From Centipeda felix (GTDB lineage Bacteria; Bacillota; Negativicutes; Selenomonadales; Selenomonadaceae): DNA of 64,000 nucleotides. Location: assembly GCF_900186465.1 (NCBI RefSeq), contig NZ_LT891957.1, positions 283,511 to 347,510 on the forward strand, read 5' to 3'. Made by a program: the position numbers and the translations under genes. Shown here piece after piece: positions 1 through 8,147 of the stretch (positions are counted from its first letter, which is position 1; the number at the start of each line of letters is the position of its first letter). The notes under the pieces are model-generated. The model saw nothing but the letters and a program-made list of their open reading frames with translations. It ran no database searches and was not told the origin of the DNA.

Positions 1-410
1 GGCGCATCTCCGAGATAATCGCTCAAAAAAGCCAGCGGAATCATCGTCGCGTGATCGAGTGCCGGCGCCCGCTCACCGAGGGTGCCCGCCGGAATATCGT
101 GATCCATCGCCGTCGCGGCAAGCGCCCGTACGAAATCCTCGTCATAGTCGACACCGACAGAGATCGCGGGATGTCCAAATGCTGCAAAATTTCCTTCCGC
201 ATGCTCTCCCGGCGAGATATGAAAGTAATCCTCATAGACGACAGCATGCGGACTGATGACAACAACGGTATCGGGACGAAGCTCTGCCGCCGCACGCATG
301 ACCTCACGATAGGCGGCGACGGTGTGCGCAATCTCCTGCTCGCGTCCCGCGCCGATCGCGGGAAGAATGAGCGGCGGATGTGGTACAGCATAAGCAGCAA
401 GAACAGACAT
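1..410 (-). CDS. AmmeMemoRadiSam system protein, LigB-like domain (partial, N-terminal part)
   Basis: The gene runs off the left edge; the first ~136 residues are visible, starting at the ATG at 408-410 behind a GGAG ribosome site. The protein opens MSVLAAYAVPHPPLILPAIG and continues with a DTVVVISPHA segment. This HPPL/SPH pattern is that of extradiol-dioxygenase (LigB) domains, which in Firmicutes sit at the N-terminus of AmmeMemoRadiSam system protein A, fused to an AMMECR1 domain. The AMMECR1 part would lie outside the window, so the fusion is an inference. The biochemical role of the family is poorly defined. A standalone LigB/MEMO protein is the alternative. Confidence 0.75.
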   Translation of the reverse strand, partial: MSVLAAYAVPHPPLILPAIGAGREQEIAHTVAAYREVMRAAAELRPDTVVVISPHAVVYEDYFHISPGEHAEGNFAAFGHPAISVGVDYDEDFVRALAATAMDHDIPAGTLGERAPALDHATMIPLAFLSDYLGDA

Positions 411-462
411 AAGATTCACACTCCTATACAACGAATGATGGACTTCATCTTATCCGCGATTC

Positions 463-493
463 CCTAAAAAAATACCGACTGCACTGCAGTCGG
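463..493 (-). terminator. Rho-independent terminator downstream of tRNA-Leu
   Basis: An 8-bp GC-rich stem (475-482 pairing with 486-493) with a three-base loop is followed on the minus strand by TATTTTTTT. It lies about 135 bp past the tRNA-Leu 3' end and ends transcription before the gene at 1-410. Confidence 0.8.
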
Positions 494-627
494 AAGGAAC
501 GGTGCACCATGGGTGCGGCTTCGTCCTGCCAAGGAAAAGAAGACGATATAAACCTGCAGCGAACCCACGAGAACAAATGAAAGAAAGCGCTGACCACTAT
601 CCCGTCAGCGGTTCCGATAAGCCAAAA

Positions 628-712
628 TGGTGCGGATGAAGGGGGTCGAACCCATACGCCTTGCGGCACTGGATCCTAAGTCCAGCGCGTCTGCCAGTTC
701 CGCCACATCCGC
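628..712 (-). tRNA. tRNA-Leu (anticodon TAG), CCA encoded
   Basis: On the minus strand the acceptor stem GCGGATG pairs with CATCCGC, followed by discriminator A and an encoded CCA (revcomp of 628-630). The anticodon arm reads CTGGACTTAGGATCCAG, with anticodon TAG, decoding CUN leucine codons. A long variable arm (class II) and the T-arm motif GGGTTCGACCC are present. The 5' end is only 15 bp past the helicase stop codon, so the promoter is either inside that gene or shared with its operon. Confidence 0.95.
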
Positions 713-727
713 ATGGAAATCATTCTA

Positions 728-2983
728 TCATGCACGCGCAATACTGTCAATCCGCGCTCCCCGCCACGAGAGAACGGTTTTCCGCATCTCTGCTGTGTGC
801 AGCACGCCCTCCGCGAATCCGCGCCGTACCAGTTCCGCGGGGAGATACTCATCGTACTTGTCAAACACAGGCACTTCATCCGAATAGAGAAGCTCCATCG
901 GCGTAAAGTCTGCCGCAGCTTCTTCCGCGAGAATGCGGAAAAAGTCGGCAGGAGACGCCTTCATCGTAAACTGCATAAAATACGGCCGCATGGATTCCAG
1001 CCCGCGCAGGCCAAGACGCGCAGCACAGCGGATCCGCAGAAAGCGCTCCAACGCGAGAAAGGCATAGCTGCCAAGCCACGGCAGAAGTGCATACATTGCT
1101 CCGCCGAGCGGTATGAGCACGTCCCGCCCTGCCCCTGAATGCTGTGCCGCCCTCCGCGCTCCCATGAGACGCGCCGCGGCATTTTTCAGCAAATACGGAG
1201 GGAGAAGATCCTCGGCGAGCACCTGCCGCATCCGATGCAGGATATGCGTATGGATGTCCCCGGGACACTCGCCGAAATACGCGGGCACATTCCCCTTGAC
1301 CATTTCACAGTAGACGTGATGCCGCTTGCGGTCCACCTCCAGTACACGCCACACATGCCCCGCAATGGCAATTTTCTCACCGACCGGCGGCGGTGTGACA
1401 ATCGTTCCGATCTCCTGGGACTCGCAGCGAACCGTGTACTCCTCGTTTTCCTGAAAGACACCGTAAAAGCGATAGGACTGCACGACGCGCTCCCCTGCCA
1501 GCCCAACGATCAGGCCGCCGCGCTCCGTCCGCTGGATATGCTCCTCCTGCAGGAGATGGCGCAGGAGTGTGCGATAGTCCTCCTGCGTCACGCGTGCGAA
1601 AACAGGCAGTGTGAGTACCCGTTCCGCCAGTGCGCGTGGAGAGAGCTCGCCACAGGAGGCGAGGGTGCTCATCGTCTGATGGTAGAGGAGGCTGAACGGG
1701 AGACGATGAAGGCGCGGCGGCTCCACCCAGCGCTCCTCAAGATAGAGCTGAATCAGGGCAATCCCCTGCAGGAGCTTCCACGGGATCGCTGCAGGCAGGA
1801 GAGCGCGTGCATCGGGAACATCCTCGCGCACGACAAAGTGCATCTCCTGCGGCTGCCCGCGCCGCCCCGTCCGTCCCATGCGCTGGAGGAAGGACGACAC
1901 CGTCCACGGCGCATCGATCTGAAACGCGCGCTCAAGTCTGCCGATGTCGATGCCGAGCTCAAGCGTCGCCGTCGTGCACGTCGTGAGACAGCTCTCCTCA
2001 TCCTTCATGCGCGCCTCTGCCGTCTCACGAAAGGCAGCCGAGAGATTGCCGTGGTGGATGAGGAACCGATCCGGCTCATGCCTGCGCTCGCAGTAAGAGC
2101 GCAGGGTATTCGTCACCGCCTCGCACTCCTCGCGCGAATTGACAAAGACGAGACATTTTTTCCCGCGCGTATGCTCAAAGATATAGGCAATCCCCGGATC
2201 CGCCCCCTCCGGTGCCATATCGGTCGGTGCATCCGGCGCGGTGGGCAGATCAATATCCGTACGGCCTTCTCCCGCCTGCGTGTCCTGCACGTAGAAATGC
2301 TCCACGGAAAGCCGCCATCGGCTTCCCTTCGCTGCGATCTCCGGCACCAGCGTCCCGCGCCCCGTCCCCGCCGCAAGCAGTGCCCCCGTCTCTGCGGGCG
2401 TGCCGATGGTTGCCGACAGCCCGATGCGGCGCGGCTGCACACCGGCGATACGCGAAAGACGTTCGATCAGGCAGAGCGTCTGCCCGCCGCGATCCCCGCG
2501 CAGGAGAGAATGCACCTCGTCGATCACGACGAAGCGCAGATCGCCGAAGAGCTTCGGGATCGCCGCATGCCGATGCAGGAGGAGCGCCTCAAGTGACTCG
2601 GGCGTGATCTGCAGAATGCCCGACGGATGCTTCATCAGCCGCGCCTTGTGCGTCTGGCCGACATCGCCGTGCCAATGCCGCACGGGGATCCCCGCCGTCG
2701 CGCAGAGCGGCGTCAGCCGCTCAAATTGGTCATTGATGAGTGCCTTCAACGGGCCGATGTAGATGCAGCCGACGGAGCTGGGAGGGCTCTCCAGCAGCAA
2801 GGTGATGATCGGAAAGAACGCCGCTTCCGTTTTCCCCGACGCCGTTGAGGAGGTGAGGAGGACGTGCTCCTCCGACCCAAAGATCGCCTCGCCTGCCGCG
2901 ACCTGAACCCCGCGCAGACTGCGCCAATCCTGCCCGTAGATGTACTCACGGACACAGGGCGCATAGCGGTCAAACACGTTCAT
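728..2983 (-). CDS. Lhr-like DEVH-box helicase (BrxHI-like), third gene of TerB module
   Basis: A 751-residue superfamily 2 helicase. Walker A is STASGKT (46-52), the DEVH box is at 155-158, motif III is LSATIGTP (from 189), and motif VI is in GRTGRRGQ about half way through. The order and spacing fit Lhr-type ATP-dependent nucleic-acid helicases, including BrxHI of type 2 BREX systems. The ATG overlaps the stop of the upstream ATPase gene (ATGA), so translation is probably coupled. The ~350-residue C-terminal part has no motif I recognise. Partnership with a BrxD-like ATPase and a TerB-domain protein suggests a role in processing or restricting foreign DNA; this is inferred from context. Confidence 0.85.
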   Translation of the reverse strand: MNVFDRYAPCVREYIYGQDWRSLRGVQVAAGEAIFGSEEHVLLTSSTASGKTEAAFFPIITLLLESPPSSVGCIYIGPLKALINDQFERLTPLCATAGIPVRHWHGDVGQTHKARLMKHPSGILQITPESLEALLLHRHAAIPKLFGDLRFVVIDEVHSLLRGDRGGQTLCLIERLSRIAGVQPRRIGLSATIGTPAETGALLAAGTGRGTLVPEIAAKGSRWRLSVEHFYVQDTQAGEGRTDIDLPTAPDAPTDMAPEGADPGIAYIFEHTRGKKCLVFVNSREECEAVTNTLRSYCERRHEPDRFLIHHGNLSAAFRETAEARMKDEESCLTTCTTATLELGIDIGRLERAFQIDAPWTVSSFLQRMGRTGRRGQPQEMHFVVREDVPDARALLPAAIPWKLLQGIALIQLYLEERWVEPPRLHRLPFSLLYHQTMSTLASCGELSPRALAERVLTLPVFARVTQEDYRTLLRHLLQEEHIQRTERGGLIVGLAGERVVQSYRFYGVFQENEEYTVRCESQEIGTIVTPPPVGEKIAIAGHVWRVLEVDRKRHHVYCEMVKGNVPAYFGECPGDIHTHILHRMRQVLAEDLLPPYLLKNAAARLMGARRAAQHSGAGRDVLIPLGGAMYALLPWLGSYAFLALERFLRIRCAARLGLRGLESMRPYFMQFTMKASPADFFRILAEEAAADFTPMELLYSDEVPVFDKYDEYLPAELVRRGFAEGVLHTAEMRKTVLSWRGARIDSIARA

Positions 2984-4305
2984 AGATCAAACTCCGCAAA
3001 CTGCGCGCTGACCTCCGCCCCCTCCACCGCATTGGCGGCATAGGAAAAGTTCTCCGACAGGAGCAAATCTGCCATCTTGAGCGTCGGTGTCTGATAGATG
3101 ATATCCAGTGCCTGAATGAAGTCACGAATCACCTCACGCGGCGTAATGTGGTCATCTGCGCCGATACGCCCGAACTCGATGCGGATGAAATCCGCCAGAT
3201 CCTCCTGCGTGACGGTCGTCTCGTATCCGTACAGCTCCGCATGGATGCCTGACAGCTTTTCCACCAGCACCAGCATCTCCTCGTGAGTCAGGGGTGACAG
3301 CTTGATAACGGGCGAGAGCAGATCGCGGTGCTCGCCTGCAAAGCGCCCCTCGGCAAGGCGCGAGCGCAGCGCCTCATAGCTGTATACGCCGCGGCGCGTA
3401 TCCTCCATGCAGGCAGGCGTGCCGCAGAGAACCATCCCGAGATACTTGGCGCGCCCCTGCATGGCGTCGTTATACATCGTGAGGATCTTCTCATAGTTAT
3501 ACTGGCGCGTAATCGCATGGGGAATCTTGTAGATATTGACCAACTCATCGATAAAGATGAGCATCCCCGCGTAGCCTGCCTGCCGCAGAAATGCGGCGAA
3601 CAGCTTCAGATACTCATACCAGTCATCATCTGTGATGATGATATTCACGCCGAGCGCATGCCGTGCCTCCGTCTTGGTCGTATACTCTCCACGAAACCAT
3701 CGCGCTACCTGTGCACGCAGTGCATCGTCACCGTCGCGATAAGCATGATAGTAGAGCGTCAAAAGACGCGTAAAATCAAAGCCGTGGACAAGATCATTCA
3801 GACCGTAAATCATCGCAGCGATGCGCCGATCCACTGCCGCCGAGAAGTTCGCACTGTCCGGCGGCGTTTCGTCCGCCGTCTCCTGCTGGATTCGGCTGAT
3901 CCAGCGGTCGAGGATGAGGGTGAGCGCCCCTCCCTCGGGCGTCGTCTTGGTCGCCATATTGCGGATCAGCTCACGATAGGTTGCGAGCCCCTGCCCGCGC
4001 GTCCCCTGGAGACGGCGCTCCGGGGAGAGATCTGCGTCCACCACGACGAAATTCTTCGCCATCACATAGCTGCGCAGGGTCTGAAGGAGGAAACTCTTGC
4101 CGCTCCCATAGCGCCCCATAATAAAACGAAAGGATGCGCCGCCCTCCGCAATCATATCCACATCCGACAGGAGCGCCTCGATCTCACGCCGACGCCCCAC
4201 CGTGATATAGGGAAGCCCGACACGCGGCACAACGCCCCCCTTGAGCGCATTGATGAGCGTCTGTGCGATGCGGCGCGGAACCTTCCGCGTTTCATTCGAT
4301 GCCAT
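2980..4305 (-). CDS. BrxD-like P-loop ATPase (DUF2791 type), second gene of TerB module
   Basis: About 441 residues when started at the ATG at 4303-4305 (MASNETRK), preceded by GGAAGGG; a longer reading is possible but has no ribosome site. Walker A is GRYGSGKS (64-71) and a Walker B acidic pair is in MLIFIDE (~248-254), which together with the overall look resembles the DUF2791/BrxD ATPases of BREX and related defence loci. BrxD proteins are thought to act with an Lhr-type helicase, and such a helicase follows directly with a 4-base overlap. The start overlaps the end of the TerB gene by 14 bases, so all three genes look translationally coupled. Confidence 0.8.
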   Translation of the reverse strand: MASNETRKVPRRIAQTLINALKGGVVPRVGLPYITVGRRREIEALLSDVDMIAEGGASFRFIMGRYGSGKSFLLQTLRSYVMAKNFVVVDADLSPERRLQGTRGQGLATYRELIRNMATKTTPEGGALTLILDRWISRIQQETADETPPDSANFSAAVDRRIAAMIYGLNDLVHGFDFTRLLTLYYHAYRDGDDALRAQVARWFRGEYTTKTEARHALGVNIIITDDDWYEYLKLFAAFLRQAGYAGMLIFIDELVNIYKIPHAITRQYNYEKILTMYNDAMQGRAKYLGMVLCGTPACMEDTRRGVYSYEALRSRLAEGRFAGEHRDLLSPVIKLSPLTHEEMLVLVEKLSGIHAELYGYETTVTQEDLADFIRIEFGRIGADDHITPREVIRDFIQALDIIYQTPTLKMADLLLSENFSYAANAVEGAEVSAQFAEFDL

Positions 4306-5836
4306 GACTGTACCGCCCTTCCAATTCATCACGATAGTCCTCCACAACGGCAGGCGGCTCGCCCTCAATCACCGTATCGGAAAAGTCCTCATACAGCTTC
4401 TCGTTGATGCTGTCCACGAGCACGGAGAGGATCTGTCCCTCCGCGCGCACCCAGTCAAGCGTCCCACCAGTGAGGAGTGCACAGAGGAGACGCTTCTCCG
4501 CCTGTGTCAGGCCATAATCGACGGACGACGAGGACGGTGTATACTGCTGCTGCGGATTCGTATATGGCGCTGCCGCTGCATCCTGCGCTGCAGGGGGTTG
4601 CGGAGAATGCTCCTGCATAAGAGGTGATATGTTCTCCCCTGCGACGGGGAGCAATTCATCATCCTCATCCACAATCAGGCGCTCCTCGGTGACAGCAGCA
4701 TCGGCGCGGATGCGGTCAAGCTGACTGAAATCCAAATGAACGCGGCGTGCCTCGATCTCGCGCTGTGCCGCGAAAAATTCTGCCGTCTCCTCACGGATGA
4801 TCTTCCACTGCCATTTTAGAAGCTGCGGCAGACGAATCTCCGTGAGCCCATAGTGCTCGCGCAGCTGCGTATCCACCCCGCGCAGGAGCCCACCGATACG
4901 CTGCGCCGCACCATCCGTACGCTCATAAGAATGCAGCTGCCATGCGCCGCCTGCGCACTCATACTGCCGCAGAGGATGCACGGCATAGATGCGGTCCTCC
5001 TCCGCGCGCGGCGGATGAAATACGGCCGACGCAAAGAGATCCACCGACCTCGTACAGGAATGTGCGATACAGTCCGAGAAAAAATCGCAAATGCGGTGTT
5101 TTTCATAGTATTCTTTGACACGTGCAAGGACGCGGAGAACAATGGCATCCGCTTCCGCCGTATGTGCACGATAAAGTTTGGAGCGCTCCAAACGATACGA
5201 GGAAAGCGTACACACTGCCGCCATGATCTCCTCTGCCGTATGCTCCTCTTGATGCAGCATCACATAGACAGCATCATCCTGTCTGCGCTCCTGCACCGCC
5301 CCATCATGCTCCTCCAACAGCGCAGGACTGAGCCCGTAGTAGATGATGAGCGCACGCTCCCAATCCTTGAGGCAGCGCAGAATCTGCGGATCCAGAGCAC
5401 CATAGGCGTGACCGAAGATATGCAGGCGCTCATAGGCATCCATCGGCGATGTGCAGCCAACGAGTGCCAGGAGTTCATAGGCGTAGAGCGACGCGTAGGA
5501 CATTCCCCGCCGCTCCACCTCCCCGCGCCGCACCTTCGTCCGCCAAGCAAAATACCCGCGCAGCTCGGGATCGGTGAGCGAATCGTACGTTGGGAAATAC
5601 TGATTGACCGTTCCCCGATAGTCATAGTCGTCCTCGTAGTTCGCCATGAGACGCGCCTGCTTGAGGAAAAGCTCGGAACGGGACTGCCAGAAGTTCGTCG
5701 AGGTTTTGACAAGAGAGCGCATGGCACGGAGCAGTTTCGGTGTTTTCTCCGCCGGCGGCTGCGGCGGGATTGCCTCATCGCCATAGAGATTCCCCCCTGT
5801 ATGCCTGCCGTCTGCAGGCCTCCACTCCCATACCAT
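4292..5836 (-). CDS. TerB-N/TerB-C domain protein, first gene of TerB module
   Basis: 514 residues. Roughly residues 45-250 form a TerB-N domain (YFPTYDSLTDPELRGYFAWR and the following ELLALVG segment are typical). A low-complexity PQPPAAQDAAAAP linker leads to a C-terminal domain (YGLTQAEKRLLCALLTGG, later DSINEKLYEDF) resembling TerB-C. Comparative genomics (Anantharaman, Iyer and Aravind) linked TerB-N/TerB-C proteins with ATPase and helicase partners and proposed DNA processing; the molecular activity is not established. The start is the ATG behind GAGGAGGGAG. It is the promoter-proximal gene of the operon. No tellurite-resistance ter genes are nearby. Confidence 0.8.
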   Translation of the reverse strand: MVWEWRPADGRHTGGNLYGDEAIPPQPPAEKTPKLLRAMRSLVKTSTNFWQSRSELFLKQARLMANYEDDYDYRGTVNQYFPTYDSLTDPELRGYFAWRTKVRRGEVERRGMSYASLYAYELLALVGCTSPMDAYERLHIFGHAYGALDPQILRCLKDWERALIIYYGLSPALLEEHDGAVQERRQDDAVYVMLHQEEHTAEEIMAAVCTLSSYRLERSKLYRAHTAEADAIVLRVLARVKEYYEKHRICDFFSDCIAHSCTRSVDLFASAVFHPPRAEEDRIYAVHPLRQYECAGGAWQLHSYERTDGAAQRIGGLLRGVDTQLREHYGLTEIRLPQLLKWQWKIIREETAEFFAAQREIEARRVHLDFSQLDRIRADAAVTEERLIVDEDDELLPVAGENISPLMQEHSPQPPAAQDAAAAPYTNPQQQYTPSSSSVDYGLTQAEKRLLCALLTGGTLDWVRAEGQILSVLVDSINEKLYEDFSDTVIEGEPPAVVEDYRDELEGRYSHGIE

Positions 5837-5878
5837 ATTGCTCCCTCCTCTCGTTCATGCGTTCGAATCCATCCTTTT

Positions 5879-5906
5879 ATTGTACTACGAATTAGCGAAA
5901 AGGCAA
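5879..5906 (-). promoter_or_regulatory. Promoter of the TerB module
   Basis: Minus-strand TTGCCT (5901-5906) and TACAAT (5879-5884) are separated by 16 bases, with the TerB start 43 bp downstream of the -10 box. Confidence 0.6.
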
Positions 5907-6247
5907 GAATTGTACGCAAAGAAAATACGCCTCCCGCCGGGCAGCGGAAGACGCTTTTCGATAGAGAGAAAGAAATGTAGGGAATGTATGTGAACCCTAC
6001 GGAAGGGAAGACCGCAGGAGATTCACCGGAATCGGTCGTAAGCGTTTGGTTCAGCATGCCTGCGTCGCTCTCTCGCTTACATTGATTACTATAACGGAGC
6101 GATTTTAAAACGTCTTGTGAGGGGCGTTAGGTTTTAATTAAGAACTATCGTTTGCCTATTATTTTACACACTGGTACCGGGATTTCGCACCAAAGCAAGA
6201 TCAAAAATCAACGCTAATTCAGCTGTGCCGAATTTATCCGTGCATCC
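5907..6247. other. Intergenic region without a supported gene
   Basis: About 340 bp between the TerB module promoter and the ABC ATPase stop. An open frame on the minus strand crosses it but runs into the TerB gene out of frame and looks like a shadow. The stretch is more AT-rich than its surroundings (for example around 6110-6170). I see no clear terminator hairpin with a T-run for the ABC operon, no known riboswitch core and no tRNA. Confidence 0.5.
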
Positions 6248-7045
6248 CTAGCTCAGCAGGAGGCTGTCACTCGCCAGCTCGCTGCCCGCCGCCTGTTCAA
6301 ACATGGAGAGCAGGTCGCGCGTGGTCAGCCCCTCCTTTTTCTCCTGCGGCACATCGAAGAGAATGCGTCCCTCGTGCAGCATGATGAGGCGGTTGCCATA
6401 GCGCAGGGCATCCTTCATATTGTGCGTAATCATCAGTGTCGTCAGCTGATCCTCCGCGACGATCTGCTGCGTCAGTTCCAGCACCTTCGCCGCCGTCTTC
6501 GGATCAAGGGCTGCCGTATGCTCATCGAGGAGGAGCAAATTCGGCTTGACGAGCGTCGCCATGAGAAGTGTCAGTGCCTGCCGCTGTCCGCCCGAGAGAA
6601 GCCCGACACGCGAGGAAAGGCGATCCTCCAGACCAAGTTTCAGGCGTGCGAGCTTCTCACGAAACACATCGCGCATCTCACTCGTCGAGCCCCATTTGAG
6701 TGTCGGCGTCTGCCCGCGCCGCGCCGCGATGGCGAGATTCTCCTCGATCATCATGCGTGCCGCCGTCCCCATCATCGGATCTTGGAAAACGCGTCCGATG
6801 AACTTTGCACGGCGGTGCTCCGGCCACTTCGTAATGTCCTCGCCCGCAATGTAGATCTTCCCCGCATCGACCGAAATCGCCCCCGCGATAGCATTCATCA
6901 GCGTGGACTTGCCCGCACCGTTGCCGCCGATCACGGTGACGAAATCACCGGGGCGAAGGTGAAGGCTGATGCCCGAGAGCGCCTTTTTCTCCGTAATCGT
7001 CCCGGGGTTAAATGTTTTCTTAATATCCTCGATCTGCAGCATCAC
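6248..7045 (-). CDS. ABC transporter ATPase (COG1101 type), partner of COG4120/COG2984 importer
   Basis: 265 residues with Walker A GGNGAGKS (~38-45), signature LSGGQRQAL and Walker B LLLLDEHTAALD. The EHTAALDP variant after Walker B is characteristic of the COG1101 subfamily that pairs with COG4120 permeases and COG2984 binding lipoproteins. Members have been tied to aromatic amino acids (TrpXYZ type), but the substrate cannot be read from sequence. It overlaps the permease stop by four bases (ATGA) and is the last gene of a four-gene leftward operon. Confidence 0.85.
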   Translation of the reverse strand: MMLQIEDIKKTFNPGTITEKKALSGISLHLRPGDFVTVIGGNGAGKSTLMNAIAGAISVDAGKIYIAGEDITKWPEHRRAKFIGRVFQDPMMGTAARMMIEENLAIAARRGQTPTLKWGSTSEMRDVFREKLARLKLGLEDRLSSRVGLLSGGQRQALTLLMATLVKPNLLLLDEHTAALDPKTAAKVLELTQQIVAEDQLTTLMITHNMKDALRYGNRLIMLHEGRILFDVPQEKKEGLTTRDLLSMFEQAAGSELASDSLLLS

Positions 7046-7923
7046 TCTGCCCCCTTCCGCATTGCATGGTACTTCTCCTGAATGAGCGGGAGCGAGAGCG
7101 CAATCGCCACGAGGATCGCCGTAAAGAGCTTGAGGTCATTCGGCTGCATGCCGAGCTGGAGCACGATCGCGATGACGGCGCGATAGACGACCGAGCCGAG
7201 CACCACGGAGATCAGCCAGTTCTTAAAGCTGCGCGTGCCAAAGAGCACCTCGCCGATGATGACGGAGGCAAGTCCGATAACGATCGTGCCCGTCCCCATA
7301 CCGACGTCGGCGAAGCCGTTGCTCTGCGCGACAAGGGCGCCGCAGACCGCGACCATCCCGTTCGAGAGAAGCAGTCCGAGGACGATCATCACATCTGTGT
7401 TCACGCCGTTTGCGCGGATCATGTGAGGGTTCGCGCCTGTCGCACGAATCGCCGTCCCGAGCTCCGTGCCAAAGAACCAGTACGTCAGCAGGATGGCAAG
7501 AACAACAACGACCGTCCCGATGAGGAGAATATTGGTCGAGGCATCAAGCCCCCAGATGTTCCACTGGGTAAACAGCGTCTCACGCTGCAGGAGTGGCAGA
7601 TTTGCCTTTCCCATGACGTGCAGGTTGATGGAGTATAGCCCGATCATGGTCAAAATACCAGCGAGCAGCGCAGGAATCTTGAGTTTCGTGCAGAAAAATC
7701 CCGTCACGATCCCGGAGGCACACCCCGCCATGCAGGCAGCAAAGATCGCAGTGATCGGCGCATAGCCAGCCATCAGCATTGAGGCGGCGACTGCTGCACC
7801 GAGCGGGAAGCTGCCCTCCACGGTCAGGTCGGCAATATCCAGTACGCGATAGGTCAGATAGACGCCCAGTGCATAGAGTCCCCAAAGAACCCCCTGCGCA
7901 GCCGTCGCTACAACGAGATCCAT
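7042..7923 (-). CDS. ABC transporter permease (COG4120 family)
   Basis: About 293 residues from the ATG at 7921-7923, preceded by GGGAG at a good distance; an upstream GTG at 7974 lies inside the hairpin repeat and lacks a ribosome site. The protein is strongly hydrophobic with about eight membrane segments and carries the DLTVEGSFPLGAAV motif near the N-terminus typical of COG4120 inner-membrane permeases. It is separated from the binding-protein gene upstream by a ~220-bp gap filled with interspersed repeats, which may lower downstream expression. Confidence 0.85.
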   Translation of the reverse strand: MDLVVATAAQGVLWGLYALGVYLTYRVLDIADLTVEGSFPLGAAVAASMLMAGYAPITAIFAACMAGCASGIVTGFFCTKLKIPALLAGILTMIGLYSINLHVMGKANLPLLQRETLFTQWNIWGLDASTNILLIGTVVVVLAILLTYWFFGTELGTAIRATGANPHMIRANGVNTDVMIVLGLLLSNGMVAVCGALVAQSNGFADVGMGTGTIVIGLASVIIGEVLFGTRSFKNWLISVVLGSVVYRAVIAIVLQLGMQPNDLKLFTAILVAIALSLPLIQEKYHAMRKGAE

Positions 7924-7950
7924 AATGTCACTCCCAAACTCCGTAAAAAG

Positions 7951-7990
7951 AAGCTGTTGCACGAAGGTATTCACCTCGTATAACAGCCCT
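7951..7990. repeat. Interspersed hairpin, copy 1 (GCTGTTGCACGAAG type)
   Basis: Imperfect inverted repeat with arms containing GCTGTTGCACGA and TCGTATAACAGC, like other intergenic copies in this window (12016, 17910, 23414, 36074, 50997, 63825). Here it sits inside an operon between the binding protein and permease genes, so it may act as an mRNA-processing or partial termination site. Confidence 0.65.
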
Positions 7991-8004
7991 TTCTTGTGCC
8001 CCTT

Positions 8005-8116
8005 CCACCGCTTCGCGGTCCCCCTTCCCCGTCATACGGGGAAGGCTTTACGACCTTTCTAAATTGCTTCCCCCGTTTACGGGGGAAGTGGCGAGCATGG
8101 CGAGCCGATGGGGGGA
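8005..8116. repeat. Interspersed palindromic element, short form
   Basis: A ~112-bp non-coding element beginning CCACCGCTTCGCGGTCCCCC and ending AGTGGCGAGCATGGCGAGCC. It contains two strong hairpins (8023-8045, CCTTCCCCGT arms; 8067-8088, CTTCCCCCGT arms). The same ends flank a ~303-bp version present twice at 34964-35266 and 35376-35678, and the first hairpin recurs at 12067-12089. No coding capacity; a small non-autonomous repeat family is likely. Confidence 0.65.
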
Positions 8117-8147
8117 TGCAATAGTTCCTCTTTGTGTCGATTGCTTG

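Noticed and set aside
728..5836. A BREX type 2 system
   Set aside because: Only BrxD-like and BrxHI-like genes are present; PglX, PglZ, PglY/BrxC and PglW are absent, and a TerB-domain protein leads the operon.
628..5836. Genomic island integrated at tRNA-Leu
   Set aside because: The TerB module lies at the tRNA 5' side, there is no integrase, and no copy of the tRNA 3' end was noticed at the far side of the module.
4292..5836. Tellurite-resistance operon
   Set aside because: Only TerB-N/TerB-C-like domains occur; terC, terD/E and terZ are missing, so the name would mislead.
5940..6060. Small RNA or riboswitch upstream of the TerB promoter
   Set aside because: Some GC-rich pairing is visible, but no known core, T-run or conserved pattern can be supported from this sequence alone.
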